The position numbers and the translations under genes were made by a program. Shown here in pieces: positions 1 to 9,187 of a DNA stretch of 64,000 bases (position 1 is its first letter; every line of letters starts with the position of its first letter). Source of the DNA: Candidatus Poseidoniaceae archaeon (GTDB lineage Archaea; Thermoplasmatota; Poseidoniia; Poseidoniales; Poseidoniaceae); assembly GCA_949373095.1 (NCBI GenBank), contig CASIBY010000010.1, positions 1 through 64,000 of the forward strand, in the 5' to 3' direction. Below the pieces are notes generated by a model. That model did not search any database. It saw only the letters and a program-made list of their open reading frames with translations, and was not told the DNA's origin.

Positions 1-102
1 GGTCATCAGCATTTGGTAAAGTGTCCGAGGGTCATCCCCTTCTGGCACCTTCCATTGTCGGTCGTTCGGCTGTCGGTCCCATGCGAGTTGAGAAGGTTCC
101 AT
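1..102 (-). CDS. Partial unknown protein, N-terminus only
   Basis: An open frame runs off the left edge on the minus strand. From the ATG at 102 it reads MEPSQLAWDRQPNDR and continues open for 34 residues, with polar, coding-like composition. It begins 32 bases downstream of the SMUG1 stop, so it may be the next gene of that transcript. The frame is also open a little upstream of the ATG. I recognise no family from so short a piece, and the start is uncertain. Confidence 0.35.
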   Translation of the reverse strand, partial: MEPSQLAWDRQPNDRQWKVPEGDDPRTLYQMLMT

Positions 103-134
103 GCGTCCCCACTGAACAATTAAGCATTTGAAGA

Positions 135-911
135 CTACGCCTGCATTTCATCAAGAACGCCGATGACGTTGTTTTTCCAATCGGTTCCATTGTTGCGGTT
201 TGCCAGCGGACTTGCAGGACTCGGATGCCAGCATGTTGTAATGGTGATTTCCCGTCCCGAAGAGGTTATTGCTGGACCTGATTTTCCCGCATCAAACGCC
301 TTTCTTGCTCGCTTTTCAGCATATTTGCCAACTCCTATGATCCGAGTTATCCCCATCGCTTCAACAACTTCTCGGAGGTGTTCGTCACAGGCTTTCAATA
401 CCGGCTCAATCACTGTTGCGGGAATGTTGTCTGGGGTAATATTCTGCCCACGCTCGCCGAGGAGGAGTAAAGGGCAATGATTGACTACGAAGATATTGGC
501 AAAGGTTCGCTCAGCAGAACCATAATGTTCTTTCATTAAGTTCCAAAGCCGAGTGCCTGATACTTCTTGCCGCTCAAGTTTCATTCCAACAATCGGTCGT
601 TTTGGGTGAGCATTATCTGGTGTTTCCAGTGAACATGCTTCAATGTTCAAGAAATCAACCGCAACACCCGTTGCTCCAAACGGAACGCCAGTTTGAGCCA
701 TTCCCCAAGGTCCGGGGTTCATCCCAAGCAGTAACGTTGTGGCTCCCAATCCTCCCCACATTGACAAATATTGCTCGTGATGGGGCCAAGCATAATTCAA
801 GGGGTTTGTTGCATGGGCTACCTTTGCCGTCGCTTCGATCTTTGCAATCGCTTCATCACAATGCTTGGATAGGCTTAGAGCAGCCTTTTTCAACAGGTCA
901 ACTGTTGTCAT
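135..911 (-). CDS. SMUG1-type uracil-DNA glycosylase
   Basis: Predicted single-strand-selective monofunctional uracil-DNA glycosylase (UDG superfamily), which cuts uracil and related damaged bases from DNA to begin base-excision repair. From the ATG at 911 it is 258 residues. The active-site loop GMNPGPWGMAQTGVPFG (about residues 63-79), the NHCPL motif (about 144-148) and the HPSP-x2-P-x-AN motif near the C-terminus (about 229-238) all match SMUG1 rather than Ung or TDG/MUG. An upstream TTG at 917 adds only two residues, so ATG is preferred. It lies 29 bases downstream of the stalk-protein gene on the same strand. The family call is strong; archaeal substrate range is inferred. Confidence 0.9.
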   Translation of the reverse strand: MTTVDLLKKAALSLSKHCDEAIAKIEATAKVAHATNPLNYAWPHHEQYLSMWGGLGATTLLLGMNPGPWGMAQTGVPFGATGVAVDFLNIEACSLETPDNAHPKRPIVGMKLERQEVSGTRLWNLMKEHYGSAERTFANIFVVNHCPLLLLGERGQNITPDNIPATVIEPVLKACDEHLREVVEAMGITRIIGVGKYAEKRARKAFDAGKSGPAITSSGREITITTCWHPSPASPLANRNNGTDWKNNVIGVLDEMQA

Positions 912-940
912 GGTCAACCCCCAACAAGATGATTAGGCCA

Positions 941-3786
941 TCATTCGTCTTTACGACGTGATGCGAATACACCTGCAGCAATTGCAGCCATAGTACCAAT
1001 GGTTCCGAGCGCTGGAAGACCTTCCCCATCTTCTGAGTCCACATTTGGAACTGGTAGGATTACAGTTGATGCAGATGCGGCATTGCTCGGTTGTTGTCCA
1101 TCAGTTGCTGTGACGGAGCATACGACATCATCACCGACTGCAAATCCTCCGGTCAATGAATCCGATCCGGTAAGAATGATGTTACCATTGACAGACCAAG
1201 TTACGGTTGCCGTTGTGATGTCACCATCCAAGTCGATGACGGTGTATGCGCAAGTCAGAGTGTCGTCAGCTGTCGTCAAAACCGGTGATATGGATACACC
1301 CGAAACACTTGGTGCAGTATTTGGTATCACGGTGTTGTTACCACCAGTGTTGTTGCCGCCAGTGTTGTTGCCGCCGGTGTTGTTGCCGCCGGTGTTGTTG
1401 CCGCCAGTGTTGTTGCCGCCGGTGTTGTTGCCGCCGGTGTTGTTGCCGCCGGTGTTGTTGCCGCCGGTGTTGTTGCCGCCAGTGTTGTTTCCGCCGGTGT
1501 TGTTGCCGCCGTGTTGTTGCCGCCAGTGTTGTTTCCGCCGGTGTTGTTGCCGCCGGTGTTGTTGCCGCCAGTGTTGTTGCCGCCGGTGTTGTTGCCGCCG
1601 GTGTTGTTGCCGCCAGTGTTGTTTCCGCCGGTGTTGTTGCCCCGTGTTGTTCCGCCGGTGTTGTTGCCGCCGGTGTTGTTGCCGCCGGTGTTGTTGCCGC
1701 CGGTGTTGTTGCCGCCGGTGTTGTTGCCGCCAGTGTTGTTTCCGCCGGTGTTGTTGCCGCCAGTGTTATTCGTATTTGTATTCCCAATAAAGGTAAACTG
1801 ATATGACAAACTTGAATCGGTTGAGTTTGGACATTGATTTCCCCAAGAATTGTTAGAACCACAGTTCAAAACAGTGGCCTCTAGGTCAATATCAACCATA
1901 GTCCCGTTGGTCAAGTTAGGGCTGAAATACAACTGCCAATTCATTGTAATTGAGTTATTAAGTCCGCTTGAGTTGTTTCCACCAATCACGTACCACCAGG
2001 AATTGCTGAGTCCAGAAACTTGCGAATTACTTGTAGTTGCATTAATTCCTGGATAATTGATAGCGTCATTGCAAGTATTGACCAAATTCACAGTCACATA
2101 GTAGGATTGGCTCATGGTCAAGTTATGAAGGATGAGACAATGTGCATCGTTTACTGTGTTGTTGCCTCCGTTATTTCCACCGCCACCGCTGTTGTTGGCG
2201 TAGACCATGATTCCACCATAGTTGCTGGCAGCGAAGGTGCCGTTGGTATACAGTTCAGCGTCGAAGGTGTAATTTCCTGCGCTAAGCCCGCCGATAGACC
2301 AGTTCCAGTGCGAATAGTTGTTCATACCTGTCCACGAATGGTTTCCAGAGAAAACAGTGTAATTGTTGGCATCGTAGATCCAATAGTTAAGCAACATGTT
2401 GGTATTGTAAATCTCACAATTCACATACACTGAGGTCATGAAGGATTGATTCTCCATTACCATGGATGGGACATTTGCACTGATAAAGGTGTAGTTGAGG
2501 TCGTATCCGCATCCGGTATTGCCGGTATTTCCTCCGCCACCGCTGTTGTTGGCGTAGACCATGATTCCATCTGAATCGCTGTCAACATATGTTCCATTGA
2601 CGTAGAGTTCAGTATGGAGCGTGTAGTTTCCTACGCTAAGACCTCCCACAGACCAGTTGAAGTTTGAGTTGTTGCTTGTGCTGCCTGTCCACGACTGGTT
2701 TCCAGAGTAAACAGTGTAATTGTATGCATCGTAGATCCAGTAGACGAGCAACATGTTTGAATTGTAAATTTCGCAATTCACGTAAATCGAGGTCATGAAG
2801 GATTGATTCTCCATAATCATGGATGGCGAATATGCGTATACAGATGCGTAACTAGGATTGTATCCACACGGCGAGGTTTGGTTGCCGCTGTTGTTTCCAC
2901 CGCCACCGCTGCTGTTGGTGTAAACCACGATTCCACGGGAGCTGCTGTCATGATAGCTACCGCCCACATAGAGTTGGGCATGGAAGGTGTAGTTTCCTAT
3001 TGAAAGTCCAGGTACAGACCAATTGAAATTCGAGTAGTTGTTCATACTGGTCCACGATTGATTGCCGGAGTAAACAGTATAGTTGCTGCTGTCGTAGATC
3101 CAATAGGCAAGGTCCATACTTGAATTGTACACCTCACAATTCACATAGATTGTGGTTGAGAATGATTGGTTTTCCATAACCATGTAGGGTGAGTATGTGG
3201 ATACAGATGTATAGTTGACGTCGTATCCGCAGCCAGTGCTAGTGTTGGTGTTGTTTCCGCCGGTGTTGTTTCCTCCAGAGTTGTTGCCGTCAGAATTGTT
3301 GCCGCCGGTGTTGTTTCCACCGGTATTACCACTGCTCGAATTTCCACCAGCGAAGAATGCACAGTCGTGGTTTCCATCGTTGTCAGCGTCATAGATGTTT
3401 GTTGATGAATTGGTGTCACTGACTTCCAGTGAGTCGTTCAGGCCGTCTCCATCATCGTCAATATCAGATTCGTCGTTAATACCATCGCCATCAAAATCGT
3501 ACGGTGAGCTATCGTTTGTATCGGGGATACAATCGTTATCGTCATCGGAATCAAGGCTGTCTACAACGCCATCTCCGTCGTTGTCATTGCTGCCATTGTA
3601 ACTTTGATTGTACAGCATGGATTGTTGCTGGGAATCGGTGAGTACGCCAACCGAACGGGCACCGGACTCGAGTACTGGACCTTGCCATGTATCTGTGGAT
3701 GATTCTTGAGGGACGACTGCAAGACCTGCGGACAAGGCTTGTACCACAAATAAGAATACAAAAATGACAACGGATTTCTTGTGCAT
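941..3786 (-). CDS. N-glycan-rich cell-surface stalk protein, frameshifted in its repeat array
   Basis: Secreted surface protein of about 948 residues if one missing base near 1510 is restored. Order: signal peptide (VVIFVFLFVVQALSAGLA); an Asp-rich calcium-binding stretch of DxDxDGxxD repeats like thrombospondin type 3; a short GGNNT/DGNNS linker; three homologous domains of about 110 residues, each beginning CGY and carrying the MVMENQSF or MIMENQSF motif, two Cys and a YWIYD motif; a further Ig-like domain; about 29 GGNNT units; an Ig-like domain; and a C-terminal hydrophobic helix followed by RRK, resembling an archaeal sorting or tail-anchor signal. The frame opened at 3786 derails into AATTP repeats at about 1510, where one C is lost from a 15-base unit, and reading resumes in the frame of the 941-1330 segment. 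Function is probably adhesion or envelope structure; no enzyme domain is seen. Confidence 0.75.
1330..1770. repeat. 15-bp coding tandem repeat (GGNNT array)
   Basis: About 29 near-identical 15-base units, read on the minus strand as Gly-Gly-Asn-Asn-Thr with mostly third-position differences. One unit pair near 1640-1650 is 3 bases short (GGTTRGNNT, frame kept). One unit near 1510 lacks a single base (frame lost). Every unit contains one N-N-T glycosylation sequon. Confidence 0.95.
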
Positions 3787-3894
3787 AACACTTGTCAGAG
3801 GCTTCTCACTTTTGTAAATTACCGTACTTTAGGTTCGGGTTCCAAATGAAATGTATTTATGCAAGATGGGTTGTTAGTTATTCAAGATAAATAA

Positions 3895-5667
3895 CTATCT
3901 GAAAAACACGCTATATGATTCATTCCATTGAACACCTGAATCAATAAACCATTCTGCAGGACTGTGGTAAGGTGATGTCGTATCGCCCCTCCTCATCGCA
4001 CGAGCCCGCTTTGAGATCAAATTCCAGGCTGTTTTAGCACCTATTCCCGGGATTGAACACAATTGTTTTTCCGTTATTACGGCAGGGTCAAGGCTGAGTT
4101 CAACTCCAGTAATCGATCTTGCGCCATGGCCAGTTATGACTACATCTGATTGGGTCTCCAGTGGAATTTTGTACTCTGCTCCAATAAGAATGGGGTACGC
4201 TCCAATTTGTCTACCAAATGTGATTCCAGGTTTGCCGTGAACGGTGGCAGAGGTATGGGTTTCCGTTTCGTGAACGGGTAAGCGGGTTCTGCCGTCATGA
4301 GTTTCCCAGTGAACGTCTCGAAGGATGCTTCCAAGAGGAAACAACTCTTTCAGCAGTGGTTTGTCAATGGTATCTCTGCATGTTTCCTTGAACCGATTGA
4401 ATGCTTGGTGTGGGATTTCCTGAAATCCTTCCCCCTCTACTTGCCGAATATTGATTCGGCGCAGCATAAGCCCTTCTTCACGGATTTCTTGAAGTAGGGA
4501 TAGATTCATGTCGTAGGTTTGCTCGGTTTCACCGTTCAGTCCTGCGATAAAATTCAATCCAGGGAGAAGTTTTGGTAATCCTCGCTCTCCTCGTTCCCTA
4601 CCGTACTTGTTGATGAGACGGATGGCCGATTTCAATTGAGCAGGGTCACAGTTGAGCCAATTAGCCTCATGGACGCTTGGGTCCGCTGATTCCAGGCCAA
4701 ACGAGAGGACTGCCCCGTCTGAAAGGGTTTCAACCAAGGTTTTGGTGATGGCTTCGGATTCCTCAATGTTTTCAGCAATTATAGAAGGATTCCCATTATC
4801 GGTGTGAAGGATTCCCAACCGTTCATCTTCTCTAAGACCATGGAGTAATGTTGCAATAGGTTCTGGGTTTGGGATTGGATATTCAAGTTCCTGAACACCT
4901 TCCGCCATGTAGGTATAGGTGTCGGTCATTCCTCCGAGGCGAACATGGTGGACACCAGCATCATGAGCACGGCGAACTTCCTCGATAATATCATCTGGAG
5001 AACGCCATATAGGGACGCCCTTCTTTGGTTCAATACAGAATTTACAGCCACGTTTGTAGCGAACACACCCTTGGTAAACTTCAACTTCATAGGTGAGAGG
5101 GCCAGGGCGCTCTTCAGTTCCTAAATCGGGATGATGAATGACTGCTTTGCTACTCGCTCCAGCTTGCGCCCATGCGGTCCACTGCTCTCCCGTTCTTCGC
5201 GCATGTTTCCATTCTCCGCTTCTGAGAAACCCATCAAGTGTAGCGTCTGTGTCTTGGACGGCCAGGAAGAGGTTGGGTCGTAGAGGAGTCCAACCCTGCT
5301 GCCGCCACCCTCGAATAGCCCACCCTCCAAACAACCCGGGAATACCTCCAGGGATCATTCGGATGAGTTGTTGTGTCTCATTGAGAGAAATCGGTGTTCC
5401 TCTCAAATATCGCCCTGGTACGACTGCACCGGCAATACATGCGACACCATCTACATCCTTCATCCACTTCTGGACTGCATCACTATCTTTTTTGAGCCAC
5501 TGTCGCCACTGGTCCACAGTCATGTAAGTGTAGGGGACGCCTCGTTGTTCTAGGACGCCACAAAGATAGCGAATGTGGAATCCAACATAAGGTGGAACTC
5601 CAAATGCTGCCGGCTCATCTTCGTAGCCGTCAAGGACAAGCCATCCTGGCGAATCGTGACTATCCAT
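3895..5667 (-). CDS. Radical SAM protein with C-terminal helix-hairpin-helix (COG1031 type)
   Basis: A 590-residue protein of the archaeal radical SAM group with a C-terminal HhH motif (COG1031). The N-terminal 190 residues form a Rossmann/B12-binding-like region (VPPYVGFHIRYLCGVLEQRG, VVPGRYLRGTP). The cluster-binding cysteines are C201, C208 and C211 in GCVRYKRGCKFC, a CX6CX2C spacing instead of the usual CX3CX2C, as in this family. The HhH near the C-terminus reads IPGIGAKTAWNLI. The substrate is unknown; the HhH suggests nucleic-acid contact and the phylogenetic spread suggests RNA modification (inference). The ATG at 5667 is preferred to a TTG at 5697. It follows the Csl4 fusion gene by 26 bases, so the two are probably cotranscribed. 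Confidence 0.82.
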   Translation of the reverse strand: MDSHDSPGWLVLDGYEDEPAAFGVPPYVGFHIRYLCGVLEQRGVPYTYMTVDQWRQWLKKDSDAVQKWMKDVDGVACIAGAVVPGRYLRGTPISLNETQQLIRMIPGGIPGLFGGWAIRGWRQQGWTPLRPNLFLAVQDTDATLDGFLRSGEWKHARRTGEQWTAWAQAGASSKAVIHHPDLGTEERPGPLTYEVEVYQGCVRYKRGCKFCIEPKKGVPIWRSPDDIIEEVRRAHDAGVHHVRLGGMTDTYTYMAEGVQELEYPIPNPEPIATLLHGLREDERLGILHTDNGNPSIIAENIEESEAITKTLVETLSDGAVLSFGLESADPSVHEANWLNCDPAQLKSAIRLINKYGRERGERGLPKLLPGLNFIAGLNGETEQTYDMNLSLLQEIREEGLMLRRINIRQVEGEGFQEIPHQAFNRFKETCRDTIDKPLLKELFPLGSILRDVHWETHDGRTRLPVHETETHTSATVHGKPGITFGRQIGAYPILIGAEYKIPLETQSDVVITGHGARSITGVELSLDPAVITEKQLCSIPGIGAKTAWNLISKRARAMRRGDTTSPYHSPAEWFIDSGVQWNESYSVFFR

Positions 5668-5693
5668 GGTTGAGGTGGGAAGTAGACTGGCCT

Positions 5694-7118
5694 TCAATCC
5701 TTCTTAGGTCGAGAGCGTCGCTTTCGCTTCTTTCCGCTTTCTTCCTCTTCACGCATGGCTTGGAGTTCACGAGATGACTTTCCTCCATCATTGCTGCCGG
5801 ATTTGGGTCCTTGTCCGCCTTTCCCGCCTGTGCTGCCTTTGGCTTTGGCGATGTCAACCTTGATCTTTCGATTTTCAAGTTCCATTCCATTCAACGCCTT
5901 GACAACTGCTTCTCCCTTGTCCATTTCCTTGATGAACGCAAAGCCAAATCCTTTGGATTTGCCCGCTGGGTCAGTAGCCATGACGACTTCATTGACCGTT
6001 GCATGAGCAGCAACCAACGTGGTAAGTTGCTCTTGAGTTGCCGAAAATGGAAGGTTTCCAATGTAGAGTTTGAGTCCTTCAGGGTCTCTTCGTCCGCCTT
6101 TCTTCTTCTTTTTGTCATCGCTATCTGCGTCACGAACACCAATACGTCGTCCATTGATCCGATGTCCATCGAGTGCTGCTGCGGCTGCATCGGCCATGGC
6201 CTTGCTGCCGTACGTGACAAATCCAAATCCACGGTTTGCACCAGCATCATCAACCAACACGATACAGTCGGTCATCTCGCCGTGTTTTGTGAAGAGTTCC
6301 CGCAGTTGTTCGGTTCCAACTTCACGAGGAAGTCCACCCACAAATAGACGAGTTCCCGGTGCTGCTTTTTGTCGGCCACCACGGCCTCCACCCATGCCTT
6401 CGAAACGGAAGTATGTGCGCTCTCGTCCATCCTCACGGACATCGGCTGCAATGAATGTGGCTCGGCCAGCAGGTCCACGTGCAAACATGGCTTCTGCTTC
6501 TGGTCCCCAGCGCTTTCCAGAGTTGTTCATGGAACTTGCTCCTTGTTCAAGTTCTGCCCATCCAGCACCGTAGTTATCAGCAAGTGCTCTGTAAGATTTT
6601 GCGCCACAGGTGGGGCAAAGCATGTTCCAGTCTCCGTCTTGATGGAGAGTCAACGTGTCGCCGCATGGCGGGCAAATTGCATGAAGAACACCGCAGTCAT
6701 TTCGTTCACGGAAATCCAAACGGACAACTGGAGTGACTTCCTTGACAAGTGCGCGGCATACATCTCTTCGGCGCAGAGCATCTGATGTTTGATGCATGAA
6801 TCGGTCCACGAGCCCAGTTACGTAGAACTGCCCGTAGAGGTGTTGAGGTTGAATGGAGCCTTGTTGGCCCTCGATGACGTGAATCATTGCTTCTCCGTTC
6901 TTTTCGTTAAGCTTGGTGACTTCACAAAGGACGGTGTCGCCAATCTTTGGCTGAATAACCCTTTTGCTGGCCCCAACGGAGATCATTCCGTCATCAATAT
7001 GGACGGAACCAATCACGGTTGCGATAATGTTTCCTTCGTGAAGGGTTGTACCTTCACCGGTGGTATGTTGACCTTCTTGGCCAATGATGCTTCCTGGGGT
7101 GACGAGGCTCGCCGTCAT
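5694..7118 (-). CDS. Exosome Csl4-like subunit fused to two RRM domains
   Basis: Residues 1-175 match archaeal Csl4, the RNA-binding cap subunit of the exosome: the N-terminal motif VTPGSIIG-x8-GEGTTL, a central S1-type barrel, and a zinc ribbon with CPPC (149-152) and CPTC (168-171). Two RNA-recognition motifs follow. RRM1 has RNP2 LFVGGL (258-263) and RNP1 RGFGFVTY (296-303). RRM2 has LYIGNL (351-356) and KGFGFAFI (389-396). Lys-rich linkers and a strongly basic tail (KKRKRRSRPKK) complete 474 residues, about 2.5 times a normal Csl4. The ATG at 7118 is chosen because Csl4 homology begins there and AAAGGA lies 9 bases upstream; the frame is open to 7202. The likely role is exosome substrate recruitment. 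RRMs are uncommon in archaea, so the fusion is notable. Confidence 0.85.
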   Translation of the reverse strand: MTASLVTPGSIIGQEGQHTTGEGTTLHEGNIIATVIGSVHIDDGMISVGASKRVIQPKIGDTVLCEVTKLNEKNGEAMIHVIEGQQGSIQPQHLYGQFYVTGLVDRFMHQTSDALRRRDVCRALVKEVTPVVRLDFRERNDCGVLHAICPPCGDTLTLHQDGDWNMLCPTCGAKSYRALADNYGAGWAELEQGASSMNNSGKRWGPEAEAMFARGPAGRATFIAADVREDGRERTYFRFEGMGGGRGGRQKAAPGTRLFVGGLPREVGTEQLRELFTKHGEMTDCIVLVDDAGANRGFGFVTYGSKAMADAAAAALDGHRINGRRIGVRDADSDDKKKKKGGRRDPEGLKLYIGNLPFSATQEQLTTLVAAHATVNEVVMATDPAGKSKGFGFAFIKEMDKGEAVVKALNGMELENRKIKVDIAKAKGSTGGKGGQGPKSGSNDGGKSSRELQAMREEEESGKKRKRRSRPKKD

Positions 7119-7216
7119 GTATATCATTCCTTTAGCAGACATGGCCCTAGTTGGGTCGCACGCCGTTTCGCTAATTGAGGGCGGGGACTCCCTCCTTTTC
7201 AACCCCCCTTACGGTC

Positions 7217-7873
7217 CTACTTGTCTTCTTCAGTGGGCAATCGGGCATCTCCTCGTTGATGGATTCGCCAACAGAGGACCTCAGTGTCACTTGAGCGCTT
7301 TGTATGGTGTCCGTAGAGAGCAGGCAATCTGAACGTGGTTGCAATTACGTGTTCATACTTCCATCCAGCGTCACGAACCATGCCTCCAATGTGCTTGGAA
7401 CTACGACTATGCAGAAGATGAATTGCTGCACATTGAGTGCTCAAGGCAGCCTCAATAAACGGACGGTCAGCCTTCGCCATTTGAACGCCCCAAGGCGGAT
7501 TCATAACAATGAGGTCGGTCTCAGGAATCGCCCAATCATCGGTCCCTATTCGTGTTGGATGAATCGTCCAAGATGCATCGTCGGACGTTGATTCCAGATT
7601 CGTTCGCAAAACTTCGAGCGCATCTTCGTCGCACTCAACAAAGTGAACGTGTTTCGCACCCAAGAGAAGGCATGCGATTCCCAATACGCCGTTGCCGGCA
7701 CCAAGGTCAAGGACGGTTTTCCCATCGATTTCATCGAGTTGGTCAACGGCTAACATCCAATACGAGGCAAGGTCCCCTTCCGTAGCGTACTGTTCAAGTT
7801 GTACATCTAAACAGGGATGAGGCTGAAGTTTTGACAACTTGATGGCCAAGTGTTTGGGGCGCATCCGCCTCAC
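7217..7873 (-). CDS. METTL5-like rRNA N6-adenine methyltransferase
   Basis: Class I SAM-dependent methylase of 218 residues resembling METTL5/COG2263, which methylates an adenine in small-subunit rRNA in eukaryotes. Features: LEQYATEGDLAS ahead of motif I; LDLGAGNGVLGIACLLLGA as SAM-binding motif I; the acidic ECDEDAL of motif II; catalytic NPPW (family members often have NPPF); and the downstream block around HSRSSKH and LPALYGHHTK, equivalent to the LHK and LP-x-YKFHKK regions of METTL5. The GTG start at 7873 overlaps the zinc-ribbon stop by four bases (GTGA), suggesting translational coupling; an in-frame ATG lies at 7864. METTL5's activator TRMT112 is not encoded in the window. Adenine specificity is inferred from the family. 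Confidence 0.82.
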   Translation of the reverse strand: MRRMRPKHLAIKLSKLQPHPCLDVQLEQYATEGDLASYWMLAVDQLDEIDGKTVLDLGAGNGVLGIACLLLGAKHVHFVECDEDALEVLRTNLESTSDDASWTIHPTRIGTDDWAIPETDLIVMNPPWGVQMAKADRPFIEAALSTQCAAIHLLHSRSSKHIGGMVRDAGWKYEHVIATTFRLPALYGHHTKRSSDTEVLCWRIHQRGDARLPTEEDK

Positions 7874-8061
7874 CAGCGAGGTTGCTGCTGATACTGGTTA
7901 TTTTGCTGCTGTGCTTGCATTTGCAAACGCATAGCGTGAATTTGTTGTGCTTCGACACGAAGTCGCTGGAGCAAAGGCTCACCGGGCTGTTGGTTGCCAC
8001 AAAATCGGCAGAATCGGGTCCCATCAGCATGTTGTTGCCCACAATTGATACAGAATCCCAT
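7870..8061 (-). CDS. Small zinc-ribbon protein
   Basis: A 63-residue protein starting MGFCINCGQQHADGTRFC and continuing RFCGN: two CX2C knuckles at the N-terminus, as in zinc-ribbon/DZR proteins. A Gln-rich helical tail follows (MQAQQQNNQYQQQ). The ATG at 8061 is chosen because the cysteines start right after it, although the frame is open to 8142. The stop overlaps the GTG of the METTL5-like gene, so it may act with that enzyme. Molecular function is unknown. Confidence 0.7.
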   Translation of the reverse strand: MGFCINCGQQHADGTRFCRFCGNQQPGEPLLQRLRVEAQQIHAMRLQMQAQQQNNQYQQQPRW

Positions 8062-8105
8062 GTCGTAACCCAACCTTTCCTCTTGTCTCTTAGATTTTAA
8101 CCTTA

Positions 8106-9182
8106 TCAGCCCATGGCGGTCATTTCCAGCAAGATGGGCCATGTCTCAAGTCCTTCTGCAAGAGCACGCTCGCTCAGATCTTCCCATCGGTAGTCGTCCA
8201 TGAAGGACGAAGGTTCAGCACCTGCTTCAATCAATTCCTGGAAAAATGCACGCAGTTCAATCTCTAAATCTGATTGGGAATTTACTTCAGGTTCCGGCTC
8301 CGGAAGTTCTACTTGTTTAACAGGTGGGAGTTTCTCAGTTGCCTCCTCCATTGAATGCATAGGGGTCGGAAGCCCCGTTGATGTGGTTTCCATTGCAGGA
8401 CTTGGTGCGGAACTCGGTGGGAGGGGTACTGAGGGGGCAGGTTCTGCCTTTGGAGTTTCGATTTCAACAGGTGCATCCTGAACCACATCTTCGGGCTCGG
8501 ATTCAACCGCAGGCTCCGGTTCAGGTTCCACAGGAGGTGCCGGTTCTGGCACAGGCTCAGGCTTTGGTTTTTCGAGCCTTCCCACGCCGAGCACTTCTGC
8601 TTGTTGCCTCGCCATTTCAGCTGCAGCACGTCGCGGCAAACTCACAAAGCATTTCCCGGGGAGTGAATCCGGTGGGAATGGGAGAAAATAATGTTCCAAT
8701 GGGGGCAATGAAGGATGCCTGAAGTACAACGTCTTGATGGTCTCAAAAGGTCGTTGTGTCGGCAGTCCTACTGAAAACGGAACAGACGAAATTTGAATGG
8801 AACCTCGTAACCACCCTTCATTGGTGACCAAATGTTGCATCCATAATCCGAGGTCAGCCGTTGCCAGGTCGACGAATTGGAACGATGCCGCCCGCGTGTC
8901 AAATCCTTGTTCTTCGAGGAGTGGTGCTTCTGCCCGAGGGCGGTGGAACGAGGCCATGACCGGTTGGCCGTGGTCGACCATATCACCATGGAGTTCCATC
9001 ATTTTGCGCTCTTTACGAGGGCACAGGAGCATGATGCAGATGCGTGCGGCGTTGACGTCCCAGATTTCGCCCCATCGCTTGCCTGCTTCTTGGGTAAGTT
9101 GGCCGATGGTCGTGTCAGGAATCATTGCGGTAATACCCATGCTCGCACCGAATGAAAGGGAGCGGTTCCACCCTTTAGCCAT
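8106..9182 (-). CDS. Unknown protein with Pro/Glu-rich linker
   Basis: A 358-residue protein I do not recognise. Residues 1-190 look globular, starting MAKGWNRSLSFGASMGITAM, with no signal peptide. Residues about 200-300 are a low-complexity Pro/Glu linker (EPEPEPAVESEPE type). The last 60 residues form an acidic helical domain (ELRAFFQELIEAGAEPSSF, DDYRWEDLSERALAEG). The gene starts five bases after the aspartate-semialdehyde dehydrogenase stop on the same strand, so it is probably in that operon. Linker-joined domains suggest a scaffold or adaptor, but that is a guess. Confidence 0.65.
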   Translation of the reverse strand: MAKGWNRSLSFGASMGITAMIPDTTIGQLTQEAGKRWGEIWDVNAARICIMLLCPRKERKMMELHGDMVDHGQPVMASFHRPRAEAPLLEEQGFDTRAASFQFVDLATADLGLWMQHLVTNEGWLRGSIQISSVPFSVGLPTQRPFETIKTLYFRHPSLPPLEHYFLPFPPDSLPGKCFVSLPRRAAAEMARQQAEVLGVGRLEKPKPEPVPEPAPPVEPEPEPAVESEPEDVVQDAPVEIETPKAEPAPSVPLPPSSAPSPAMETTSTGLPTPMHSMEEATEKLPPVKQVELPEPEPEVNSQSDLEIELRAFFQELIEAGAEPSSFMDDYRWEDLSERALAEGLETWPILLEMTAMG

Positions 9183-9187
9183 GCGGG

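Noticed and set aside
1330-1770. Possible CRISPR array
   Set aside because: Units are contiguous 15-mers with no unique spacers and encode Gly-Gly-Asn-Asn-Thr in frame.
999-1806. Long plus-strand Cys/Arg- and Pro/Leu-rich frames over the repeat array
   Set aside because: They are the antisense reading of the GGNNT array; the minus-strand frame has a signal peptide, domains and an anchor.
3787-3894. Gap upstream of the stalk gene as an RNA gene
   Set aside because: AT-rich with TATA-like stretches (minus-strand TAATTTAC about 31 bases from the ATG); looks like a promoter only, and not strong enough to annotate.
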